A stretch of 6,602 bases of DNA from Bacteroidales bacterium (GTDB lineage: Bacteria > Bacteroidota > Bacteroidia > Bacteroidales > UBA12077). Positions 1-6,284 of this stretch are shown in pieces. Below the pieces are notes generated by a model. That model was given only the letters and a program-made list of their open reading frames with translations, had not been told where the DNA came from and ran no database searches. Location: contig JAUVUS010000151.1 in assembly GCA_030600865.1 (NCBI GenBank), positions 1-6,602 on the forward strand. Direction: 5' to 3'. Numbering within the stretch: position 1 is the first letter of the stretch; each line of letters starts with the position of its first letter. Made by a program: the position numbers and the translations under genes.

Positions 1-42
1 ATCGGAAGCAAAGTATATTTTCTTTTTCTGGTTCAAATTATG

Positions 43-153
43 CTATTTTAATGCATATTCAAATGTACTTACTAATTGATTTTTCGATGGATTTGCTAAT
101 ATAATTTCTCCATCGGGGTTTATCAGGTAACTTGTAGGTAGAGTACTAACATT
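43..153 (-). pseudogene. Detached 3' end of the truncated thioredoxin-like gene
   Basis: Read on the minus strand, this stretch encodes NVSTLPTSYLINPDGEIILA, continues for 16 more residues to FEYALK, and stops at TAG (43-45). The first 11 residues duplicate residues 354-364 of the neighbouring thioredoxin-like ORF. The remainder is the expected last strand and helix of a thioredoxin fold (compare FLLDKNGKIIAKN in the paralogue). It is in the same frame as the truncated ORF, exactly 108 bp out of register, and is separated from it by in-frame stops at 211-213 and 169-171. Removing the 108-bp insert gives a 389-residue protein, close to the paralogue's 386. It has no start of its own and is best read as the severed end of that gene. 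Confidence 0.85.
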
Positions 154-232
154 GGATATTGTAGTACTTCACCTACAAGTTACATGATAAGCCCCGATGG
201 AGAAATTATATTAGCAAATCCATCGAAAAATC
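78..232. repeat. Long inverted repeat (71-nt arms, 13-nt loop)
   Basis: The arms are 78-148 and 162-232 around a 13-nt centre (149-161). The outer 62 positions of each arm (78-139 against 171-232) pair with only two mismatches (119/191 and 126/184). Two further mismatches (140/170 and 141/169) precede an inner 7-nt match. The left arm is native coding sequence of the thioredoxin-like gene, and the right arm is its inverted copy. No transposase or terminal repeats lie nearby, so this looks like a template-switch inverted duplication or an assembly or amplification chimera rather than a mobile element. Confidence 0.9.
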
Positions 233-268
233 AGGTAACTTGTAGGTAGAGTACTAACATTGTATATT
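122..268. repeat. Direct repeat flanking the inverted insert
   Basis: Positions 122-160 recur at 230-268 (39 nt, one mismatch at 155/263), offset by 108 bp. The repeated segment encodes the cis-proline region (NVSTLPTSYLI) of the thioredoxin-like gene. The mismatch changes a TAC (Tyr) codon in the main ORF to TCC (Ser) in the outer copy. Together with the inverted repeat, the minus-strand order is: segment A, inverted copy of B plus part of A, segment A again, segment B. Confidence 0.9.
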
Positions 269-1320
269 TTTGCAAAATAGGATGTTCTGCCGTTTAAATC
301 AATAACATTAATCCATGGTAATTGATCAAAATTAATCGAACGAGTCCAATTTTCCTTTTTAGTATCTAACGAAACCTGATAAATTTCAAATCCTTTTACA
401 TGATATTTTTTATAAACATCTAAAAGAGCAATATTTCTTTGAATACTTTCCTGGCTCCATGAGGCCCAAAAATTTAACAAAATGTATTCTGCTCTAACAG
501 CATTTAAAGAGATACTGTCACCTGACTGATTTGGCAAATATATTTCAGGCATATTAAAAACCTTCGTTGATTTTGTAATTTCACTCAATTGAATATTAGT
601 TTTTAGTTGATTGTAACGTTTAAGCAAATTATCCTTGTCGGCCAAAAGAGCTTTAACATGTTGTGATTCCGGGTGTTGCTTCTCTAATGCTTCGGAAACT
701 ATTTTTATGTATTGCAGATCTCTGTTTTTATATAAAACATAATTTACATCATCGTATTTCTGATATAAAGCTACAATACTTGCCAGGCTATTTAAGTTAC
801 TTACTATAAATGCAATTGAAGAATCTCTTTGCCTGTCAACAATCTCTGCATAAGATTTATTAATTTCATCAATTTGCTGATTAAACTTATCGGTTCCTTT
901 AATTGATTCCAGATATTTTGTTATTGAATCTAATTTTTCTTTTGTATCAACCAATTGATTATTTATCTTCTGAACAAGAATTGAACCTTCAGATCCGGTT
1001 ATTTTAGCTTTGCTCATATCGGAAGATTCGGCAGTTATACTAACAGTTTCACCTGGTTCTAATAATAATGTAAGGAAGTTATTATTTGAAACTGATAAAT
1101 GATAAAATCGCGGAATATCCGAAGACAATTTGAATTTAAAATTTCCTTTCTTGTCTAATTTAATAGTTTTTATTTCCTCTGTTCCGCTTATTAAAAGTTC
1201 GCTCAATTTGAGGTTCTTTTCCTCTCCATTTTCAATCGTTCCTGTAATTTCAAGCTGGTTTGAATTATTACAGGATATAAGAATCATTAAACCACAAATA
1301 AAATAAAGTAGGCGTTTCAT
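211..1320 (-). CDS. Thioredoxin-like lipoprotein, redox-inactive motif, 3'-truncated
   Basis: This is a predicted 369-residue lipoprotein. Residues 1-17 form a signal peptide with lipobox ILISC, so Cys17 is probably lipidated. Residues about 22-110 resemble the beta-rich DUF4369 domain, residues about 115-245 form a helical linker, and residues about 255-364 are a TlpA/AhpC-type thioredoxin fold with the cis-proline motif TLPTSYL (Pro359). The active site reads WSQES (Ser289, Ser292) where the upstream paralogue has WCRPC, so ordinary disulfide exchange is not expected. The start at 1318-1320 was chosen because MKRLLYFICG aligns with the paralogue's MKRILWFLIL; an upstream TTG at 1375-1377 would bury the signal peptide. 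The protein ends in the aberrant residues FRWIC at a TAA inside an inverted duplication, and its normal tail lies separately at 43-153. It follows the paralogue by 95 bp. An envelope role is inferred and no substrate can be assigned. Confidence 0.85.
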   Translation of the reverse strand: MKRLLYFICGLMILISCNNSNQLEITGTIENGEEKNLKLSELLISGTEEIKTIKLDKKGNFKFKLSSDIPRFYHLSVSNNNFLTLLLEPGETVSITAESSDMSKAKITGSEGSILVQKINNQLVDTKEKLDSITKYLESIKGTDKFNQQIDEINKSYAEIVDRQRDSSIAFIVSNLNSLASIVALYQKYDDVNYVLYKNRDLQYIKIVSEALEKQHPESQHVKALLADKDNLLKRYNQLKTNIQLSEITKSTKVFNMPEIYLPNQSGDSISLNAVRAEYILLNFWASWSQESIQRNIALLDVYKKYHVKGFEIYQVSLDTKKENWTRSINFDQLPWINVIDLNGRTSYFAKIYNVSTLPTSYLIFRWIC

Positions 1321-1357
1321 ATTAATTAAATTGTTAATAGATATTTTGTTTATCATA

Positions 1358-1389
1358 ATCCGGTTACTTTTTTGCAAAAATAACCGGAT
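1358..1389. other. Intergenic hairpin between the two lipoprotein paralogues
   Basis: Perfect 9-bp arms (atccggtta at 1358-1366, taaccggat at 1381-1389) enclose a T-run/A-run that can pair for four more positions after one mismatch. On the minus strand no T-tract follows the stem, so it does not look like a standard intrinsic terminator. It could be an RNA-stabilising or attenuating structure between the paralogues. It overlaps a -7-like box. Confidence 0.5.
1375..1382 (-). promoter_or_regulatory. Possible -7 box upstream of the truncated lipoprotein gene
   Basis: Minus-strand TATTTTTG matches the Bacteroidota -7 consensus TAnnTTTG and lies 55 bp upstream of the ATG at 1320. I find no convincing TTTG-type -33 element at the usual spacing, and A/T-rich DNA produces such matches by chance. 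The gene may instead be read through from its upstream paralogue. Confidence 0.3.
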
Positions 1390-1415
1390 AAAATTTATTT
1401 TCTTAATGTGCTAAG

Positions 1416-2576
1416 TTAATCAAATATTTCTGAAAGTTTTGCTTCCAGTGCATCTCCTCTTAGATTTTTTGCAATTATCTTACCATTTTTATCTAATAAA
1501 AAGTTTGCGGGTATCGCTTGTACTTGATATAATTTAGCAGCAGCAGAATTCCAGTATTGTAGGTCACTAACATGAATCCAGGTTAATTGATCACTTTCAA
1601 TAGCACTAATCCATGATTCTTTTTTCTTATCTAAAGAAACCTGGAAAATTTCAAATCCTTTTTCATTGTATTTTTTATAATTATTTACAAGATGTGGATT
1701 TTCAACACGACATGGACGACACCATGAAGCCCAGAAATCCAGCAATACATATTCCCCTCTTAAAGAAGAAAGCGCAATTGTATCACCTTTTGGATTACGA
1801 AGAATAATATCTGGAGCTGTAACCCCGATACCAACAATATTGTTAAGTTCGTTTTCAGCTTTCATCTGACGTTTTATTTCTTCCATTTGTGCATGTAAAG
1901 CTTTTACCGCTTCAGATTCGGGATGTTTTAACATAAGAGAAGAATCTACTAATGTGAAATACTCTAAATCATCAGTAGGATTTAAAACATAAAGTCTGGG
2001 AGCAATTTGTTGATAAAGGGCCATTAAACTGGCTAAAGAATTTGAATTGTTCTTTACAAAATTTTTCGTAAATTCAGTATGTTCTGAAATAATTTCCCTG
2101 GAAAGCAAATTCAATGAGTCTCTAACTTTATTAATCTCCTTTGTACCAATTAAAGAACTATAATACAATCCTAAAGAATCTAATTTTTTAACACTTTTAT
2201 CTAATTTTGATCGCAATACCATTATTTTATGGCTTTCAGGCGAACCTTCAATAATAGGATTGTTAGCAATATTTTCACCATCTGTTTTTACAACAATTTG
2301 TTCAAACGGACTAACAATTAATGTCAAATAATTATTTGGAGTAATTCTAAGTGCATAGAATTTAGGAATATCAGTTTGTCCTTTAAAAGAAAAAACACCT
2401 TCATCGTTAAGTATTATAGAATCAAGGAGTACGACAGCATTAGTCTGCAATTCAACTAAATATAGTTTTTCTCCATTGGCGTTGGTTATTTCTCCTGATA
2501 TTGTAAAAAATTCCGTTTCTGATTCACATGAGATAACAACTAGAGCTAAAATTAAAAACCACAAAATTCTTTTCAT
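1416..2576 (-). CDS. TlpA-like thiol-disulfide lipoprotein (DUF4369 + thioredoxin)
   Basis: This 386-residue lipoprotein has a signal peptide ending in lipobox VVISC (lipid Cys17). Residues about 23-110 form a DUF4369-like beta domain, followed by a helical linker to about residue 245. The C-terminal half is a TlpA/ResA-type thioredoxin fold: APDIILRNPKGD, then FWASWCRPC with redox pair Cys286/Cys289, and the cis-proline in AIPANFL (Pro356). By family, such proteins sit in the envelope facing the periplasm and reduce or exchange disulfides on partners, sometimes for cytochrome maturation. The partner here is unknown. The ATG at 2574-2576 places the basic n-region and lipobox correctly. It is first of a tandem pair, sharing the domain order and the conserved phrases ASWxxx, KGFEIxQVSLD and HPES with the downstream copy, and is divergent from ribF across 146 bp. 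Confidence 0.9.
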   Translation of the reverse strand: MKRILWFLILALVVISCESETEFFTISGEITNANGEKLYLVELQTNAVVLLDSIILNDEGVFSFKGQTDIPKFYALRITPNNYLTLIVSPFEQIVVKTDGENIANNPIIEGSPESHKIMVLRSKLDKSVKKLDSLGLYYSSLIGTKEINKVRDSLNLLSREIISEHTEFTKNFVKNNSNSLASLMALYQQIAPRLYVLNPTDDLEYFTLVDSSLMLKHPESEAVKALHAQMEEIKRQMKAENELNNIVGIGVTAPDIILRNPKGDTIALSSLRGEYVLLDFWASWCRPCRVENPHLVNNYKKYNEKGFEIFQVSLDKKKESWISAIESDQLTWIHVSDLQYWNSAAAKLYQVQAIPANFLLDKNGKIIAKNLRGDALEAKLSEIFD

Positions 2577-2664
2577 TCTATTAACTATTTATGTTGATAC
2601 GCACTAACTTATTGATTAAAAACAACAATTGACCAAGATTATTGTTCATCAATCATTAATTTCA

Positions 2665-2699
2665 TTGGCGAATTTAGTAAATATTTTTTTATATTTTTG
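2665..2699 (+). promoter_or_regulatory. Candidate ribF promoter (Bacteroidota type)
   Basis: A TATTTTTG box at 2692-2699 matches the -7 consensus TAnnTTTG. A weak -33 candidate TTGG at 2665-2668 stands 23 bp upstream, at the long end of the usual spacing. Transcription starting a few bases after the box would leave a leader of under 20 nt before the GTG at 2723, leaving no room for an FMN riboswitch. Confidence 0.45.
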
Positions 2700-2722
2700 T
2701 CATCCTAAAATATTGATATCTT

Positions 2723-3658
2723 GTGATAATTCATACTGACTTAAATAATTTCAATATAAATAATCCAATACTGACTATTGGAGTGTTTGACGGCGTCCAT
2801 TTGGGACATCAGAAAGTATTAGAGAGGTTAAAAGAAATTGCTAAAGAAAAAGGTGGAGAATCTGTAGTTTTAACTTTATGGCCGCATCCAAGAATTGTAC
2901 TTGATAAGGATGTTGAATCTCTACGTTTATTAAATAATATTGGAGAGAAGAAATTTTTACTCTCAAAAACCGGCATTGATCATTTAATAATTATTCCTTT
3001 TACAAAAGAATTTTCTGAATTAACTGCATGTGAATTTATTGAAGAGTATCTTGTAAACAAGATAAATGTAAAACATTTAGTTGTTAGATATAATCATCAG
3101 TTTGGAAAAGATCGTAAAGCCGGGTATGAGTTTTTAAGTGAATGTTCTCAAAAATTTGGATTTAGCATAGAAAAACTTGACGCAGAACTTGTTGATAACG
3201 ACAAGGTTAGTTCAACAAAAATCAGAGAATTTTTAACTTCAGGTTATTTGGATATTGCCAACAATTATCTTGGATATGAATACTTTATAAGTGGTAATGT
3301 GATAGAAGGAAATCAAATTGGCCGAAAAATAGGATTTCCTACAGCAAATATTAAAATCCCGGAACCATACAAACAAGTCCCGAAAGATGGAGTTTATGCT
3401 GTTCGGGTAAAATTAAACGGAGATTCCTATTATGGAATGCTTAATATAGGTTCTCGTCCAACAATTGAATCCACTCTTAGATCTAAAAACATTGAAGTTC
3501 ACATTCTTGGTTTTGATAAAAAAATTTATAATCAAACAGTTACGGTTTCTTTTATAAAAAGGATGCGAGATGAGAAAAAATTTAATGGTTTAGAGGAGCT
3601 TAAGCAACAACTTGAAAAGGATAAAATTGAGATTAAGCAACTATTTAAACTAGATTAA
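2723..3658 (+). CDS. ribF: Bifunctional riboflavin kinase / FAD synthetase
   Basis: This 311-residue cytoplasmic enzyme phosphorylates riboflavin to FMN and then adenylates FMN to FAD. The N-terminal FAD synthetase domain (about 1-180) shows the nucleotidyltransferase motif GVFDGVHLGH (20-29), WPHPR (53-57), the region YNHQFGKDR (123-131) and SSTKIREFL (163-171). The C-terminal flavokinase domain (about 185-308) shows GRKIGFPTANI (200-210) with the PTAN nucleotide-binding residues, GVYAVRV (223-229), NIGSRPTI (241-248) and the probable catalytic Glu258. Length is normal for the family. The start is GTG at 2723: an in-frame TGA at 2714-2716 excludes any longer start, and the N-terminus begins directly with the expected first strand. 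Position 122 is Arg where the family often has Gly, a minor deviation. It is probably transcribed alone. Confidence 0.96.
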   Translation: MIIHTDLNNFNINNPILTIGVFDGVHLGHQKVLERLKEIAKEKGGESVVLTLWPHPRIVLDKDVESLRLLNNIGEKKFLLSKTGIDHLIIIPFTKEFSELTACEFIEEYLVNKINVKHLVVRYNHQFGKDRKAGYEFLSECSQKFGFSIEKLDAELVDNDKVSSTKIREFLTSGYLDIANNYLGYEYFISGNVIEGNQIGRKIGFPTANIKIPEPYKQVPKDGVYAVRVKLNGDSYYGMLNIGSRPTIESTLRSKNIEVHILGFDKKIYNQTVTVSFIKRMRDEKKFNGLEELKQQLEKDKIEIKQLFKLD

Positions 3659-3688
3659 TTGAACAATTGGCAATATTGATCGTATAGT

Positions 3689-3720
3689 TTTGAATGATTT
3701 AGTTTTTTAATGTAATTTTG
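3689..3720 (+). promoter_or_regulatory. ahcY promoter (Bacteroidota -33/-7)
   Basis: TTTG at 3689-3692 and TAATTTTG at 3713-3720 match the Bacteroidota -33 and -7 elements, with a 20-bp spacer. The predicted start of transcription leaves a leader of roughly 40 nt before the ATG at 3768, too short for a known SAM or SAH riboswitch. A second TAnnTTTG match (3685-3692) overlaps the -33 element and is probably fortuitous. Confidence 0.6.
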
Positions 3721-3767
3721 CAATCCCGATAAGAAAATAAAAAATAACTAATTATAAAATTGATATT

Positions 3768-5192
3768 ATGGAAATTGAAGGAACAATGGTTGATAGCCTG
3801 CCTTACAAAGTTAAAGATTTAGCTTTGGCAGAATATGGAAGAAAAGAAATTGAAATAGCAGAGAAGGAAATGCCAGGCTTAATGTCACTTCGTGAAAAAT
3901 ATGGTAAAGAAAAACCATTAAAAGGAGCAAGAATAATGGGTTCTTTACACATGACTATTCAAACAGCAGTTTTAATAGAGACCTTAGTTGAACTTGGAGC
4001 AGATGTTCGTTGGGCTAGCTGTAATATTTTTTCAACACAAGATCATGCTGCAGCTGCCATTGCTGAAACGGGTGTTCCTGTTTTTGCTTGGAAGGGTGAA
4101 ACTCTGGAAGAATATTGGTGGTGTACAAATCAGGCACTTACTTTTCCTGGAAGTAAGGGACCAAACATGATTGTTGATGACGGAGGCGATGCTTCAATGA
4201 TGGTTCATATAGGCTACAAAGCCGAAAATGATTCTGCATTTCTTAATAATGAGCCAACAGCAATTGATGAGAAAGAACTTTATAAAAGCCTAAAAAAGAC
4301 ATTAGAACAAGATGCTCAGAAATGGCATAACATGGTTAAGGAGTTAAAAGGTGTTTCAGAAGAAACGACAACAGGTGTTCACCGTTTGTATCAGATGATG
4401 GAACGAGGAGAACTTCTTTTTCCTGCTATTAATGTTAACGATTCTGTAACGAAATCAAAATTCGATAATTTATATGGTTGTCGCGAATCATTGGCTGATG
4501 GTATTAAGCGTGCAACAGATGTTATGTTGGCAGGTAAAGTAGTTGTTATTTGTGGTTATGGTGATGTTGGAAAAGGTTCCGCAAAATCAATGCGTTCATA
4601 TGGAGCAAGGGTTATTGTAACTGAAATTGATCCTATATGTGCATTGCAGGCTTCAATGGAAGGTTTCGAAATTAAACCTATAGAAGAGGCTCTTGATGAA
4701 GGAAATATTTATGTTACAACTACCGGTAATAAGGATGTTATTACAGCTGATCACATGTCAAAAATGAAAGATCAGGCTATTGTTTGTAATATTGGACATT
4801 TTGATAATGAAATTCAGGTTGATCAGTTAGAAAATTATTCTGGAATTAATAAAATAAATATCAAACCACAGGTTGATAAATATGTATTTCCTGATGGTCA
4901 TGCAATATTTTTATTGGCAGAAGGACGTTTGGTTAATTTGGGTTGTGCAACCGGCCATCCGTCTTTTGTAATGAGTACCTCATTTACAAACCAGACCCTG
5001 GCTCAAATTGAATTATGGAAAAAATCGTTTAAGACCGATGTTTATCGTTTACCAAAACATCTTGATGAGGAAGTTGCCCGATTACATCTTGAACAGATTG
5101 GGGTTAAATTAACAAAACTTACACCGGAACAATCTGAGTATTTAGGAGTGCCAATTGAAGGACCATACAAAGCAGATCATTACAGATATTAA
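3768..5192 (+). CDS. ahcY: Adenosylhomocysteinase (S-adenosyl-L-homocysteine hydrolase)
   Basis: This 474-residue NAD-dependent cytoplasmic enzyme splits S-adenosylhomocysteine into adenosine and homocysteine, removing the product inhibitor of methyltransferases and feeding the methyl cycle. Visible motifs are [12 protein letters not shown] (86-97), [12 protein letters not shown] (108-119), the substrate-binding segment MIVDDGGDA (134-142), [10 protein letters not shown] (198-207), [11 protein letters not shown] (224-234; Lys229 and Asp233 match catalytic positions 186 and 190 of the human enzyme), Cys238, the Rossmann NAD loop GYGDVGKG (263-270) and the C-terminal KADHYRY, whose Lys and Tyr reach the partner subunit's NAD site in the tetramer. 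Length fits bacterial forms with a central insertion. ATG 3768 is used; ATG 3786 (MVDSLPYKV) is an equally reasonable start closer to many homologues. It has its own promoter and a terminator directly downstream. Confidence 0.98.
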   Translation: MEIEGTMVDSLPYKVKDLALAEYGRKEIEIAEKEMPGLMSLREKYGKEKPLKGARIMGSLHMTIQTAVLIETLVELGADVRWASCNIFSTQDHAAAAIAETGVPVFAWKGETLEEYWWCTNQALTFPGSKGPNMIVDDGGDASMMVHIGYKAENDSAFLNNEPTAIDEKELYKSLKKTLEQDAQKWHNMVKELKGVSEETTTGVHRLYQMMERGELLFPAINVNDSVTKSKFDNLYGCRESLADGIKRATDVMLAGKVVVICGYGDVGKGSAKSMRSYGARVIVTEIDPICALQASMEGFEIKPIEEALDEGNIYVTTTGNKDVITADHMSKMKDQAIVCNIGHFDNEIQVDQLENYSGINKINIKPQVDKYVFPDGHAIFLLAEGRLVNLGCATGHPSFVMSTSFTNQTLAQIELWKKSFKTDVYRLPKHLDEEVARLHLEQIGVKLTKLTPEQSEYLGVPIEGPYKADHYRY

Positions 5193-5217
5193 GATTAAAG
5201 AAGCAAAAAATAATAGA

Positions 5218-5258
5218 AAATCTGGCAGGTTTTTAAAATCTGCCAGATTTATTTTTTT
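5218..5258 (+). terminator. Intrinsic terminator after ahcY, possibly bidirectional
   Basis: A perfect 11-bp stem (aaatctggcag at 5218-5228, ctgccagattt at 5240-5250) can be extended inward by a G-T pair and several T-A pairs. It is followed by seven T residues (5252-5258), 26 bp after the ahcY stop. The minus-strand side is also T-rich beyond the stem and lies 27 bp past the stop of the Rieske-like remnant, so it may serve both directions. Confidence 0.85.
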
Positions 5259-5276
5259 AAAGGTGGTAAGGATTTA

Positions 5277-5369
5277 TTAATTTCTAACCATTACAGTATT
5301 TGTTCTATCAAAGCTACAACTATACTTTTTTAAAGGATAACTTGCTGGATCTTGATAAACATGAAAACC
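5277..5369 (-). pseudogene. C-terminal remnant of a second Rieske-like paralogue
   Basis: The minus-strand frame ending at TAA 5277-5279 reads GFHVYQDPASYPLKKYSCSF and then DRTNTVMVRN. Its last 23 residues align without gaps to the last 23 of the adjacent Rieske-like protein (PANVPLKEYKCFF and on to ITN), with 11 identities: P, A, P, L, K, Y, C, F, N, T, N. The matching codons differ mostly at third positions or by conservative changes, so this is an old paralogue rather than a fresh DNA duplication. It lies in a different frame from the intact gene, has no start of its own, lacks the metal-binding region and ends just before a bidirectional hairpin. It is best explained as the surviving 3' end of a tandem copy whose front was deleted. 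The call rests on a short match. Confidence 0.6.
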
Positions 5370-5388
5370 TGCAAGGTTTGTGTTTGTT

Positions 5389-5835
5389 TTAATTGGTAAT
5401 TCGCAAAGTATTGGCATCATTAAAAAAGCATTTGTATTCCTTTAACGGAACATTAGCCGGACCATTGGATGGCCAACCTTCCATATCTTCCCCGGTCATC
5501 CAAAATTTCGATCCACAACAGGGACATTCCAGTATATTTGTAAAAGTAGTGCCATCTTGTAATTTGCAATTGCTTGAAGCTTCGTATGTGCATGCAGCAT
5601 CAAATGCAAGGTATTCATTAATGCCTTTCTGATAAATGATTAATCCTCCAACACCGTAACCTTCAACGTAATCGTGCTCCCCGATACCAAGATTAAGTTC
5701 GTTTAAATAAATTGTAGCATTTACATATACATAAGGAAAAGAAGTTTTGTCCTCATCACAACGAACAAAAATTAGTAGTATTAGAATAGGTATTAAAAAA
5801 AATCTTAAATTTGATTTTGAAATTATTCTTTTCAT
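5389..5835 (-). CDS. Rieske-like membrane-anchored protein with altered ligands
   Basis: The product is a 148-residue envelope protein. Residues 3-26 form a basic n-region and a hydrophobic segment (FFLIPILILLIFV) ending in RC (Cys26). It may be a lipoprotein, although Arg at -1 is atypical, or a membrane-anchored protein. The C-terminal half resembles a Rieske [2Fe-2S] fold: AFDAACTYE (box I, Cys82 and Tyr84 in place of C-x-H), LECPCCGSKF (box II, Cys104 and Cys107 in place of CPCHGS), then GPANVPLKEY, the typical Rieske ending. Both histidine ligands are therefore replaced, while extra cysteines (90, 106, 136) are present. Whether it binds a cluster, another metal or forms disulfides cannot be told. 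ATG 5835 is preferred over an upstream TTG (5868) because it gives a normal MKRI start. It diverges from the basic lipoprotein gene across 33 bp. Confidence 0.8.
   Translation of the reverse strand: MKRIISKSNLRFFLIPILILLIFVRCDEDKTSFPYVYVNATIYLNELNLGIGEHDYVEGYGVGGLIIYQKGINEYLAFDAACTYEASSNCKLQDGTTFTNILECPCCGSKFWMTGEDMEGWPSNGPANVPLKEYKCFFNDANTLRITN
5806..5813 (+). promoter_or_regulatory. Possible -7 box for the basic lipoprotein gene
   Basis: TAAATTTG matches the -7 consensus and is 55 bp upstream of the ATG at 5869, inside the first codons of the divergent Rieske-like gene. No -33 element is convincing, so this is only a candidate. The 33-bp gap between the two starts forces any promoter for this gene to overlap the opposing transcript. 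Confidence 0.25.
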
Positions 5836-5855
5836 ATTAAGAAATATTAATATTA

Positions 5856-5863
5856 CAAAAATA
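5856..5863 (-). promoter_or_regulatory. Possible -7 box for the Rieske-like gene
   Basis: Minus-strand TATTTTTG fits TAnnTTTG and lies 20 bp upstream of the ATG at 5835, giving a very short leader. No clear TTTG -33 element stands at 19-23 bp. The box also supports starting translation at 5835 rather than at the TTG that would lie upstream of it. Confidence 0.35.
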
Positions 5864-5868
5864 AGCAA

Positions 5869-6282
5869 ATGCTTTTCAAATTAAAGCAGACGTTCTTTTT
5901 AATTTTGATGTTGTTGCTAATAATTGGGTGTCATTCGAAAAAGCCAATGACAGGTATGGAGAAATCGACTCAATATAAAGAACAATTAAATAAAAAGAAA
6001 AAGGCAGAATATAAAAAAAGCAAGGAAAAAGCCAGGAAAAGACAATATAACATTCAGGCAACAAGCACTAAGGAAAGATGGGATATTAATAAAAAAAAAT
6101 CTGACAATTGGAGAAAGGAAGAATTTCACAAAAAGACATTAAGTTATAGAATTAGGAAATTTTTTGATAATTTTAAGCGGGAGACAAAACCGGACGAAGG
6201 CCTTTTCTCGAAAAAACAAAAACGACGCAGTAAAGGAAATATTTTTCAAAGGATATTTAAAAGAGATAAAAAAAGAAAATAA
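5869..6282 (+). CDS. Small, very basic putative lipoprotein, unknown function
   Basis: This is a 137-residue protein of no family I recognise. Residues 1-21 form a lipoprotein signal peptide (hydrophobic LILMLLLIIG, lipobox IIGC, lipid Cys21). The remainder is strongly basic and low in complexity: 45 Lys/Arg against 14 Asp/Glu over the whole chain, with clusters at 42-58 (KKKKAEYKKSKEKARKR), 75-77 and 115-122, and a KKRK end. Two amphipathic stretches (YRIRKFFDNFKRE, about 93-105, and IFQRIFKR, 125-132) may be helices that contact an acidic surface, lipid headgroups or nucleic acid; this is inference. The ATG at 5869 gives a complete signal peptide. The next gene begins 2 bp after the stop, so the two are probably one operon. 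Confidence 0.8.
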   Translation: MLFKLKQTFFLILMLLLIIGCHSKKPMTGMEKSTQYKEQLNKKKKAEYKKSKEKARKRQYNIQATSTKERWDINKKKSDNWRKEEFHKKTLSYRIRKFFDNFKRETKPDEGLFSKKQKRRSKGNIFQRIFKRDKKRK

Positions 6283-6284
6283 TT

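Noticed and set aside
78..232. Inverted repeat as an insertion sequence, MITE, CRISPR unit or invertible promoter
   Set aside because: The arms are native coding sequence of the interrupted gene. There is no transposase, recombinase, array periodicity or distinct terminal repeat.
1321..1377. Extending the truncated lipoprotein upstream to a TTG at 1375-1377 (19 extra residues)
   Set aside because: The extension places a polar stretch before the signal peptide, starts inside a hairpin, and removes the match to the paralogue's MKRILW start and lipobox spacing.
1613..1807. Plus-strand open frames inside the thioredoxin-like gene, ahcY, the Rieske-like gene and the basic lipoprotein gene
   Set aside because: They lie antisense or out of frame within well-supported genes, show no recognisable motifs and have no start signals; they are shadows.
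3659..3767. SAM/SAH riboswitch ahead of ahcY, and a terminator for ribF
   Set aside because: The leader after the predicted promoter is only about 40 nt with no stable multi-stem fold, and the only small palindrome after ribF (aattg/caatt, 3657-3668) has weak A/T pairs and no T-tract.
5365..5379. Hairpin aaacct/aggttt as a terminator for the Rieske-like gene
   Set aside because: The stem is 6 bp with a 3-nt loop and no following T-tract on the minus strand, and it overlaps the upstream end of the coding remnant. The stronger hairpin at 5218-5250 is a better terminator.
5836..5868. Starting the Rieske-like protein at TTG 5868
   Set aside because: The ATG at 5835 gives a normal MKRI signal sequence; the TTG lies upstream of the best -7 candidate and directly abuts the divergent ATG at 5869.
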